Assembly (NCBI RefSeq): GCF_032884065.1
Contig: NC_088863.1
Span: forward strand, 63,573,604-63,637,603
DNA length: 64,000 nt
Direction: 5' to 3'
Source: Artemia franciscana
Lineage: Eukaryota; Arthropoda; Branchiopoda; Anostraca; Artemiidae
In this document: in pieces, positions 21,401 through 31,512 of the stretch
Numbering within the stretch: the first letter of the stretch is position 1
How the letters are laid out: the number at the start of each line of letters is the position of its first letter
Notes under the pieces: model-generated
Told to the model about the DNA's origin: nothing
The model's input: the letters and a program-made list of their open reading frames with translations, nothing else
Database searches by the model: none
Made by a program: the position numbers and the translations under genes

Positions 21401-23327
21401 ATGACTGATGAACTTACAATGGCAAAAGCCGATGAAGATGCTCAAAGAGTCTATGCCAAAAAACTTGCTGCTGATAGAGAAAGTCAGAAAAGAAAGCGTG
21501 CCGAGGAACTACCAGAGCCACATGAAACCAGACTTGCTGCTTAAAGAGAAAGTGAAAAAAGAAGGCATGCCGAGGAACTACCAGAGCAACATGAAACCAG
21601 ACTTGCTGCTAAAAGAGAAAGTGAAAAAAGAAGGCGTGCCGAGGGATCACAAGAACAGCAAGAAATCAGGCTTGCTGCTGATAGAGAAAGTAAGAAAAGA
21701 AAGCGTGCCGAGGAATAAGAGCAACCTGAAAGTTATCGCCAGGCATTCAGGTACAGCCCAGTCGATGATTATAGCTTGAGTAGATGTGTTCAAATCGGGA
21801 CTATGTCTAAAATTTGTCCCTATTGCAAGGCCTTGAAATTCAATGGTGAAACAATGGGAATGTGTTGCGCCTCAGGAAAAGTTAAACTTCCTCTATTGGC
21901 TGCACCACCAGAGCCATTGAAGACTTTCCTTACTGGAACTAGGTCAGAATCTAAGCGTTTTTTGTCACAAATCAGAAAATATAACTCATGTTTCCAAATG
22001 ACGTCGTTTGGAGCCCAAATCGAAAATCCAGATAAATTTATGTCTACTTTCAAAGTAAAAGGGCAAATTTATCATAGAGCAGGGTCCCTTCTACCATTCT
22101 CAGGCGAGAATAATAAATTTTTACAATTGTACTTCATCAGTGATAAAAATTCTGAATTGAATGCATGTTGCGAAATTTCTCCCAACGTTGAAAGGACAAT
22201 CGTTTCCCAATTGCAATATCTTTTCCACGAAAATAATAATTTAGTGCGTCTGTTCAAAACAGCCATTGATTTGATGCCTACCGATACGCATAAAATTGTT
22301 ATTTCCGCTGACAAAACGCCTCCTGGCCAACATGTGCGTAGATACAATGCTCCAACTATCGACGAAGTGGCAATTGTTATGGTCGGTGATCAGTTTTTAC
22401 CTCGAGATATTATTCTTCATAAGCGAAAGGCTCAGTTGTTAAGAATTGCTGAAACTCATCGATGCTACGATGCCCTACAATATCCTATCATTTTTTGGGA
22501 TGGAGCCGACGGCTATCACGTCAATATTAAATTGATGAATCCAGCCACTAACAAAGAAATGAATAAGAAATGCAGTGCAATGCATTATTATTCCTATAGA
22601 CTAATGATTCGGCAGGATGAAGAAAATTATATTTTAAAATGCCGTCAATTGTTTCACCAATTCTTCGTTGATATGTATGCTAAAATTGAATCAGAACGTT
22701 TGCTATATATCCGCCTGAATCAGACCAAGCTCCGCTCTGAACAATACATTCATTTGCGAGATGCAGTTATAAATGACGGTAATACCACAAACGTTGGAAG
22801 ATTAACAATTTTACCTTCGTCATATGCTGGCATTCCCCGTCATATGCATGAATATGCTCAAGACGTTATTGCGTATGTTCGTCTCTATGGTCGTCCAGAT
22901 TTATTTATTACATTTACATGTAATCAATCTTGGGACGAGATACTGCAGCTTTTACTTCAAGGACAATCGGTGGTTCATAGACATGACATTACGGCCCGTG
23001 TCTTCCGGCAAAAGTTGAAATCACTGATAAACTACATAGTAAATTTTGAAGTGTTTGGGTCAGTGCGATGCTGGATGTACTCAGTGGAATGGCAAAAACG
23101 AGGTTTGTCACACACACATATACTAATCTGGCTACATAAAAAAATTACTTCGAACGAAATTGATGATGTGATTTCCGCTGAAATACCTGATGAAAATGTC
23201 GATAAGGGGTTACATGATATTATTGTAAAAAATATGATACATGGACCTTGCGGTGCACTGAACGAAAATTCACCATGCATGGCCAAAGGAAGGTGCACAA
23301 AGCAATATCATCGACTTTTAGTATTTT
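21401..23327 (+). pseudogene. Helitron Rep region, copy 3 (truncated)
   Basis: It is colinear with copy 2 at an offset of 7,074-7,076 and shares its two N-terminal stops and its truncation at repeat R. The main frame is 21776-23380 (534 codons), longer than in copy 2 because the extra G is absent. Its last residues are translated repeat R. The HUH site reads GLSHTHILIW, so both the P and the A of copy 1 are changed. Three TGACGTCA sites lie upstream (about 21271-21342). Confidence 0.87.
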
Positions 23328-23818
23328 TTATTAGAGTTCATACTTTTCTGACAATTTTAGTCTTTATTCGAATATTTTAGGATTACCAGAAGAGGAAATA
23401 CTAACGAAGAGCTCTAAACTGAGAGGACTCTAGACTGACTGGGCTAGCCATTATATACGTCCAACGAAATATTGAGATAGACATCGACCATGTAATAGAT
23501 AAATATGGCGGGAGTGGAAATACAAAAAATAGACTTTTTCTTATAAAATTCTGAATACTGTAAGTTAATTGAAATATATTGAACTTTTAATAGTGGTAAG
23601 ATACGCTACGTTGTTATGAAGTAAAATTTTGATTACTAAATTTTTGAGATTTCATGAAAGTTGGCACTGTTTATTAAAACACTATTTTTAAAAAGAAAAA
23701 GTAATTAGCTAAATGCTTTATTGCCTATACTTAAAACACTCGTTTTAAATGTCTTTTATGCATTTCTATATCTTCGTTCTGTTTTTATTGTTACATTCCT
23801 AAAATAGCAAGTATTTAA
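23328..23818. repeat. Three-copy repeat R, copy 3
   Basis: Near-identical to 463-953, including the region missing from copy 2. It is followed by the same small Helitron. Confidence 0.8.
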
Positions 23819-24290
23819 TCTATGTATATATATAAAAAAAAGTTGTCTGTGTGTGTGTGGGCCTGTCGGGTGACGTCATGTTTGTGTGTTGACTGACGTC
23901 ATGTTTGTCGACTGACGAAATTACAGACCGGGACATCGGGACGCAAATGACGACCGGGACATAGGGAATATAAATGACGACCGGGACACTCAAAGAGAAA
24001 GCGACCGGGACACAAGGATATAGATCTGAATACAGATTATTTTTCCCATAGACAATTATATGTTTCATGTTCAAGAGTCGGTAAACCTGACAATCTGTTT
24101 ATATACACAGGCAATGGGACAGCCAAGAATGTTGTATATTCGCAAGTTTTACGTAGTTAAAAGTATATGTATATATATATCTATATTCACAGGTGGGACA
24201 CAGGGACACAACTACAATGGCGCGTAACTAATATGGCGCGTAACGACTTACGCGCGCGGGGGGGCTTGGGGGGAGCGCCCCAACAGCTAG
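23819..24290 (+). mobile_element. Small Helitron, 472 bp
   Basis: TC at 23819 and CTAG at 24287-24290, inserted between the same A and T as the 954-1528 element. Compared with that element it lacks part of the helicase remnant (near 24015) and most of the 3' hairpin (near 24270). Loss of the hairpin after insertion implies the copy is fixed in place. Confidence 0.83.
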
Positions 24291-24474
24291 TGTTTAATAT
24301 TTCTTTTACAAATATACAAGTTGCGTCCTCATCCTCATTTCCACTCTTCACTACAATCATAGTTACTAAACGAGCATACAATGTTAGGCGACATGCTAAA
24401 TGGTTTGACCTATACAAATTGTCACAAAGAGTTCATGATCCCAAAAAATGGTTCATGACCAATTCTATTTTCAA
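24291..24474 (+). pseudogene. Second copy of unidentified exon-like frame
   Basis: Matches 1529-1710 closely but lacks TA in the TTCCTACTCTTC segment, shifting the frame. The match ends near 24474, where sequence unrelated to the first copy begins with a short hairpin (GAGGCAC/GTGCCTC). Confidence 0.5.
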
Positions 24475-25700
24475 GGAGGCACACTCGTGCCTCTATAAAG
24501 AGGCGAACCACGACAATGTTAAGCGATCTTCGGTTCCAGTGGTTGCAGAGGGATGGGGAGGGATGCATTTCGTAGCCCGAGCTCCAACTAAGAAACCTGC
24601 CAAATTTCATCCCCCTCCGACTTTTCCTTCATGGGGAAAATCTGGCCGAAAGTTTCGACCCACCAACCCTAGCCCCCCTTTAACGTTGTCCGATCGGGCT
24701 GAAATTCACAAGTTAACGTCCCCTAGGGCACAGGAGCTTATCCACGAGATTTCAGCTCGATCCGATAACTCCTTCCCTGTTTTCCAGAAACCACGCATAG
24801 CCACTTAATTTTCATGTTCTTTTTTTTCTGCCACACCTACAGGTCACAGCCGACATCGGATCTGGGTGTACGAAGACTCATTCGATGCGAAATTCTCCGA
24901 GTAAGTTTCCTTGAAAGTTTCGTAGGAAAATCATAACCCCCCGAAAGTTTCGACCCCCAACCCCACCCCCCCCCCCTTTAACGTTGTCCGATCGGGCTGA
25001 AATTCACAAGTTAAGGTCCCCTACGACCCAGGAGCTTAACCACGAAATTTCAGCTCGATCCGATAACTCCTTCCCTGTTTTCCAGAAACCACGCATTAGC
25101 TACTTAATTAACCCATTTCTCCATAAGAGCCCATTTTAATTTGAAATTTTTAAAAGATATTTAAAAGTTATATTTACACACATGCAGGTGGTTAGGTCAG
25201 TCGGTAGAGCGTGGGACTTTTAATCCTCGGGTCAATGGTTCAAGTCCCTTATCGGGCGTTTTTTTTTTCACAAAATATGAAAATAACTTCGTTTTCTTAA
25301 AGAGTTAAAGAGGCTGCGTCCCAAAGTCGAACCTGAAAACGTACAGGAATGTACGAAGGGTGTACGAAGACTCATTCGACGCGGAATTCTCCGAGTAATT
25401 TTCCTGGAAAGTTTCTTTGGGAAATCTTAACCCCCCGATTTTCTAGCTTAGAAAAACCCATTTCCCCATAAGAGCCCATGTTAATTTTTGAAATTCTTAA
25501 AAGTTACGAATATCAACATTCAAGTACATCAAAATAATCAGCTCGGCACGGCGAGAATGACTGCAAGCATCATAAAAATCCAGCTCCATTCCAGAATTGT
25601 AGAAAAACGTACAGAAACAATATGAAAAAAACTTCGTTTTCTTAAAGAGTTAAAGAGGCTGCGTCCCAAAGTCGAACCTTAAAACGTACAGGAATTAGGA
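24475..25700. repeat. Composite repeat with internal duplications
   Basis: It starts with a GAGGCAC-ACTC-GTGCCTC hairpin. A segment containing ACGTTGTCCGATCGGGCTGA is present at 24640-24805 and again at about 24935-25105. Another (AGGCTGCGTCCCAAAGTCGA) is at about 25310-25350 and 25655-25695. No coding frame looks real; the open frame running through 24167-24808 is a read-through of repeats. Confidence 0.65.
25183..25258 (+). tRNA. tRNA-Lys(TTT)-like pseudogene
   Basis: It has an A-box-like GTCAGTCGGTAGAGC, an anticodon arm with loop CTTTTAA (anticodon TTT, Lys) and a B-box GGTTCAAGTCC. The 3' acceptor strand reads ATCGGGCG and a T run follows as a Pol III terminator. The 5' acceptor strand (GCAGGTG) does not pair with the 3' strand and the T stem has a mismatch. 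I judge it a tRNA pseudogene or SINE head, not a working tRNA. Confidence 0.6.
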
Positions 25701-25706
25701 GAGGCA

Positions 25707-26000
25707 GTTGGGGGGCTGCTGCCCCCCAAACCCTCCGCTTTTAAAGACTCTTTTGTACAGGTTTTTTGTTGTGGGAGGCTGCCGCCCCCCTAAACCCCCA
25801 CTCTTGGCTTCGGAAAGGCCCTCTTTTAATTAAAAAAAAATTGAAATGAATGAATAATGGAATAACTTCGAAAAATGTTAAACACAAGAGGACAGGAGAA
25901 CCATTGCGCCGAAACTAGTAATTAGTAACAATGAAGTCCCCCCCCCACAACAAAAAACCTGTACAAAAGAGTCTTTAAAAGCGGGGGGTTTGGGGGGCGG
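25707..26000. repeat. Inverted repeat with about 60-nt arms
   Basis: The segment 25707-25777 (containing CTTTTAAAGACTCTTTTGTA and GTTTTTTGTTGTGGG) reappears in reverse complement at about 25933-26000, with only a few mismatches. The spacer is about 155 bases. The outer parts are G/C homopolymers. It could be a foldback element or the remains of two copies of one repeat in opposite orientation. Confidence 0.7.
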
Positions 26001-26400
26001 CCCTATGCCCAGCATTAATCTCTGAACAAATTATAAAGGAGCAGTATGTGGCTGAAATGGTAATGCCAAAGATTATGCTCTATATGAGCACCATACGACC
26101 GAAAGGGTTAGGCCTAATTTTTTTTTTAAAGAAATGTCCATAGTATTATGCTTAATATAAGCAGTACATGGTTGAAATGGCAAGGTTCAACATTACGCTC
26201 AATATGATTCCTATACGACTGAAAGGGTTAGACCCACTGGATATTAGTAAGAACTATCCTTAGCATTGTGCTTAATATAAGCATAATATAGGAGAAAGGG
26301 CTATGCCTGGCATATTACTTAATATGAGCACTAATCAGTATGAATTAGCAGCAAATTGCTGAGAGAAGAATGCCTATCACTAGGCCTTCTATGAGCACTA
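26001..26400. repeat. Degenerate tandem units shared with 1983-2125
   Basis: The first 138 bases match 1983-2125. Two or three weaker units follow, recognisable by recurring GCTTAATATAAGCA and ACGAC(C/T)GAAAGGGTTAG, spaced about 110-125 bases. Confidence 0.6.
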
Positions 26401-27824
26401 CATTAATATTATAGCTGGAAAAAATTTATTAGACCTAGAGGTGGTTAGAAGAAATCTAAAAAGACAAAATTCAATACCAAAGAATTTATTCTTAAAAAAG
26501 GATAATTCTTTTTCTGAGCAGACCTGTGGCATATGAACAGTTCAGGGAACGGGATCACATATATAAAGGTATATTCAGAGAGCGTTATTATACCCTAACT
26601 CAATTAAATTGACAAATATATTATATGATATTTGAATTTACTTGTTATAACCTGTTTGAACTATTTAGAAATATAAATATCAATTTAAATAAAAATTTGG
26701 ATAATATGAATAAAAATTCAAATAAAGTAAAACTTGTATAATATTATGCACACTCACAAAGCTGGGTCAAAGCCGAGAATGCCCATTACCTCTTTAACCT
26801 TGAATAACAAGTTCTTCTTCCACTAAACTTCATTCAATCAAGAAAGTCCAGAATAACATTTCATACTTGTCTTAATTAAAATTACCATAATGGCCCTAAT
26901 AATCGTATTTAATTAAGATATAACAATTACAATTATAGAATTACACAATAATTATAAAAAAATTATAACTGCAAGTGAATCTTGGACTCCTTGATAAAAT
27001 GGAAATTCAGTGAACTAACTGAAACAAAAAAAGGTCTATTTTTACTTGAATCTTCTTTAAAAAAAACACATTTCTAGATGATTTAACTAATATAATAATT
27101 ATTGCTTTGTGTTTTAAATGTCGATTCTTTTAAAGCTGAATATGAAGCCCAAAGTTTTGACTCAAATTCGTCTATTTAAGCAAAAAAACAACATTAAATC
27201 CAGACGTCCGAATAGAAAAAAAAATTTATAAGAGCCATTAACTACTCGTTAACAATACCATTGTGATAATTAAAAGGACAAATTTGCCATTTTGGCCAAA
27301 AATGACTTATGTATCTATCGTGGCTAAACTCAGCACGATGAATCGAAAGATGCAGTCAGAATCTTCCCGCCTCGAACCGTTACGAAAATAGAAATATACA
27401 ATGACAAGGCGCATGTCTCTTTTTTATAAGGTCTTGTTCAATTCAGAATGACAGAAGGGGATTATTTAACAGAGTTATAGCATATGGACCAGACAATTGT
27501 CTCCTTTTTGGTCAAGGGAGAAGAAGAAATACGCCATAAAATGAAATAATTTTGAATTCACTCGGAATGCTTGAATTTAATTTATATTACTGAAAAGAGC
27601 ATACAAAATTGGTTCAGAATATATTTTCTTTATCTCCATTAGTCTTATCCTTCAGGGCGAACCAAGCCAATAAAGTTTTTTTCTCATTTTTGGCTCTCCT
27701 GAAAAAGTTACTAAAATGGCGTATGCCACCCTTGTAATTATTACAGCCGAATATACAACTATACATAGATGAACGATGCAAAAAGTACGGAGGAAACAAT
27801 ATGTGAGGTAAAAGAAGAAACGAG
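26401..27824. other. SPRTN 3' flank; no other gene seen
   Basis: AT-rich sequence downstream of the SPRTN stop codon. The 3' UTR must lie here, but I could not choose a polyadenylation site with confidence. Confidence 0.45.
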
Positions 27825-28993
27825 TCATGTAACACAACTATTTAAGTGAGTATTCATATCAAGTGCAAGTACCTGTTCACCACAAACAGGACAGGGATAA
27901 AACGTTTCATTTTCATCTGATACCACTACCACATCCCATAATTCTTCAGTATCATCCGCAAAATCCCCCATAATTTCATTTTCATCTTTTTCATCATTTT
28001 TAATACATAAATCTAAATGAGCATTAATCACATTTTCTAAGATTGACTGGTTACACACTGGGCATGAAACTTTACTTTCATAGATGGCAGTGTCCGTTTG
28101 AATTGATATTAGTTTTCTTAATCCTGTAACCTCACTTTCATCATCACTTTCAGAATCAAGGATATACATTTTAGTCTTTCTCTTTATTTCACTGTCTCCT
28201 CCTTGTTTCCTATTATTAAATTTCACAAGGTTCCCATTCTCATTATTAACTTCCATCTTGTTGTTGTTCTCGATGCTAATCTCCATATCTAAAAAACTAC
28301 TCTTTCTTTTGAAGTCCGTTACCTTTGTTACTACATCTCGTTTAGAATTATCCAAACTAGAGTTTTTCTTAATACTCTCCTCTTGCTTATTCTTTTCAAG
28401 TTTTTTAGGATATTTACTCACGTCTTTTGTTTCTGAGTCATCCCTGTTTTCAAGACTTCCCCAATCTGTATCACTACTCTTTCTTTTAATCACGTCTCCC
28501 CTCGTATCTATTTTCAGATTCTTCAATCCAGGAGTCGGTTTATTAGTTTTTTCTGGTTTATACTCTCTCCATTTTTGAGTATCTCCATCAGTCTCTATCC
28601 TTTCATGGATACAATTTTTTTTTGCATGCTCTTTTGGATCGGAATTGCCGATCTTCGTCTCATTTCCACTCTTCTTATATCCTTCATCCCGTTTATGACA
28701 ACCTGCCCTAGAAGTACTGCTCAACTCTGTTAAAAGCCTAGATACTCCTGTGTGAGTGCCACCTAACAGATGACCTTGGCTGTTGGGTGATTTCTTCTGA
28801 TTGGCATTCATTTTCATTTTGGCACTACCTCCTGCTTCTGCATTATTAGAATTATCAGCTTTCTTTTGATGACTTGATGGACTGCAGTTAGGAGAGGAGG
28901 CTGATTTTCTACCATTTAGATTTTTACTAGTATCTTTCTTGTTGGGAGAAAAGAACTTTCGAATATCGATAGTTGTCTTTGTTTTTCGAGAGC
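27825..28993 (-). CDS. SPRTN: SPRTN exon 5 (C-terminus, two UBZ4 fingers)
   Basis: Acceptor TATTTCAG precedes 28993, and phase matches exon 4. It encodes residues 212-600 and the TGA stop. Near its start TIDIRKFF (219-226) fits the PCNA-interacting pattern QxxIxxFF except for T at the Q position. A long, charged, low-complexity linker follows. Two C-x2-C-x11-H-x3-C fingers end the protein (C522, C525, H537, C541 and C579, C582, H594, C598). In SPRTN such UBZ4 fingers bind ubiquitin at damaged replication forks. Human SPRTN has one and is 489 residues long. I could not find a convincing p97-binding SHP box. Confidence 0.9.
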
Positions 28994-31253
28994 CTGAAAT
29001 AGGAACACACAAAATCAATAAGCAAAAAAAATATGATTATAATTAAACAGTTTTTAATTTTCGATTTCTAAGTCCTGTAAGGGTGTATCCAGGATTTTAA
29101 CGTATGTGTGTGGGGAGGGGGAGGGGAGACAAAACTTTAAAAAAAGCATCAGAAATTTGTTTATATGCACTTTTTTTACGTTTTTACTAGTCGGACAAAA
29201 TTATTTCGAAATATTGGTCATGCCTGAATCAGCTAGTAAGGGCAAATTTTTCTCATTAATCAGTTTTTATTTGTTTTTTTTATTAGTTGTTTTTTTTTTG
29301 TTTTTTGACTACTATGGCCCGTGGTTCTTTCGTTACTAGGTTCCAGCTACCGTTGCAACTATCATGCATCATTTTTGTCAAAAGATCCATGTGTTTTGGC
29401 ATCTTATATATGAAGATACTTAAACAGCTCTCTATGTTGTTCCAGTTCCCTGCTATTGATGCAAAAAAAAAATAATAATAAAAAAGCGGAAGAAAAAAGG
29501 CATTAGTCTATCAATGATAAGAGGTGACTTTCCTTGGCTGTTAGTTTCCTGTATAGGATTTTCGACAATGGTGATCCCAAAAAGTGTAGTTTTCACTTAA
29601 ATCTCACGCCATCTCTAAGGAGTTTCCAGACTTTTTTTAAGATTCATTAATTTTTTTAGACAGCAATTTACTATTAGAATTAATCAAAATAATGTTAGCC
29701 ATTCATGAACCAGTAATAAATAACAATTTTTTCAACAAGTCATTTTTTAAAGCGTTTTTCAATTCTCAGTCATTATGGGCTTTACTTCGTTCTTTACTAA
29801 GATGCAGCTATCGCTATTGCTGACCATAATGATACCAGAAGCTTTTTTGGATTTGTAAGGAAAATAAGTCCTGGGCCCTAAAAAGTTACTGATTTCCAAG
29901 TAGCTTATAGCTCATACACAAATTTCATCTCAGATAAAAAGCTTAGTAAAGTTTTCATTGTGAGCCTCCCCTTCTAAGTCTAGGCAGTTATCACCCCAAA
30001 TCAGATTTTAGGTATTTGGTAGTTAGGTAGATGCTTTCAGTTTTTCTTTTTTCCTTCTTTTCTGTTTTACTTCCTTCTTTTTGTGTATGCGGGTTTGATA
30101 AAAAAAAATCTTGGTTTCGTAATGCCGCGAGGTTTTAAACCTGACGCTATACTAGGCACTACATTGCAAAAAGTCAACTGAGGCTAACATATCTCCTCCT
30201 AGACCCTATTCTTTTTAGAGCTTCAATCCCTTCAATAAAAAAAAAAGAAAAAAAAATGGAAACGGTCGAATTCAAACCTAACACAGTTGACAACTTTGCA
30301 AAATCTAAAAATAATTGAAAATCTACTGCACGAGATAACGAACCAAAAGGCAATGAATAATAAGCAATAGTGAATAAAAAAGAAAATAAGGATTGAAGAA
30401 TCATAGAAGTTGGCAGAGAAGATTAAAGAAAGATGTTAGACTATAGTCATCTCATGCTACACCCAAAATAGGCACCCCCTCTAGGAAGTTTACCTCCTGG
30501 TAAACTTCCCATATAGGTGCATATCGCTGGTACACACCATATTTTTTTTAATACTGACCCCTTCCCAGCCCATTGCCCCACTTTAATTTTGAACAGCCAA
30601 AAAGCGTGATTTTGGGGAGCCTATCATTCTTCATCCATACAACCGTTCTAGCCGAGTGGATTGGCGCACTGGGTTTAGGATCCTTTGTCCGAGAAGGTGG
30701 GGGTTCGAATTCTAGTGTACCCAATTACTTGGTTTTGGACGAGGGTCAATGGCGTGACTCAGTAAGCTCAGCTAGAGTGGACCCAACTCTAAATGGGTAC
30801 CTGGAGGAATCTGGGGTAGTAAAAGAAGCTGAGTATGCAAAAGCACTGGATGGCCGCCTCCCCCCATTTTCCTTCCTGGCTGAAGGGTCTTGAGACCAAG
30901 ATCAGCACCGCCGGTTCAGACCTTAAGGGTCTATGCCGAATCCTTTGCCTTTTTACTTATACATCCATGCAACAACAATACCTGACTTTCTTATTGTTTC
31001 TTTAATTATAGGCTTTTATAATGGGATCACCCAAATTTCTCATACAGCTCACTGTTTGATATAAGGTTGTTCAAACAAGCCCTATTAGCATCTCTAATTA
31101 ATTACTCTAAAAAAATCCTAATCTAATAGGGAATACCAGCAAGTTTATTAACAAGTCACTACCTGGCTGATCCCACTAAATATTTTTATTAATTAAAATT
31201 ATTTATCACTTTAATAACTTATAATTTTATAAGTTTATTCATCAATTAGTAAG
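28994..31253 (-). other. SPRTN intron 4
   Basis: 2,260 bases with GT donor and AG acceptor. It contains a tRNA-derived SINE (30641-30958); elsewhere low-complexity T-rich sequence, with a weak similarity between 29300-29400 and 29770-29850. No coding exon is seen. Confidence 0.7.
30641..30958 (+). mobile_element. tRNA-derived SINE
   Basis: The head has an A box (TAGCCGAGTGG, near 30649) and a B box (GGTTCGAATTC, near 30702), with spacing and variable arm typical of a Leu/Ser-type tRNA. A conserved-looking body (ACCCAACTCTAAATGGGTAC, near 30781) follows, then a 3' tail CTTTGCCTTTTTA. The tRNA part is followed by non-tRNA body, which identifies a SINE. The 106-codon open frame across it is incidental. 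Confidence 0.75.
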
Positions 31254-31512
31254 ATTACTTACTAGTCTTACTGCGGATTTCGTTTTTGTTCTTCTTGCTT
31301 TTCTCTCCGTATCCTTCAGGCTCTTTCACCTTTATAAATACCCCTGAGCAATTTGTTTTATGCTGTTCCCACCAGATGTCATTTGGCCCAGGAGCTCGGT
31401 TCATGGATCGTTTCACAAAACCATAAAATGGTGGACGTTTAGTACAGGTTCCGGTGCAACGCCACCAATGTTGCTTATAGAGATTCACCTCTGCATGAAA
31501 GCTGTGAAAAAT
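31254..31512 (-). CDS. SPRTN: SPRTN exon 4 (zinc-binding sub-domain)
   Basis: Acceptor TTTCTCAG precedes 31512 and donor GTAAGT follows 31254; an alternative GTAAGA donor nine bases earlier would keep the frame. It encodes residues 126-211 plus one base. It carries WWRC (C144), C148, H176 and C180, a C-x3-C...H-x3-C zinc site, and the conserved RPPFYGFVKRSMNR and FIKVKEP segments. In human SPRTN this sub-domain follows the protease core and contacts single-stranded DNA. Confidence 0.92.

Noticed and set aside
24167-24808. 213-codon open frame
   Set aside because: It reads from a Helitron 3' end through the exon-like copy into unrelated repeat, with no conserved domain spanning the joins.
25183-25258. 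Functional tRNA-Lys gene
   Set aside because: The acceptor stem does not pair and the T stem has a mismatch, so it is recorded only as a tRNA-like pseudogene.
27652-27837. Open frames just downstream of the SPRTN stop
   Set aside because: They overlap the 3' UTR, are short and have no conserved features.
30573-30893. 106-codon protein-like frame
   Set aside because: It lies over a SINE with Pol III boxes; the frame is incidental.
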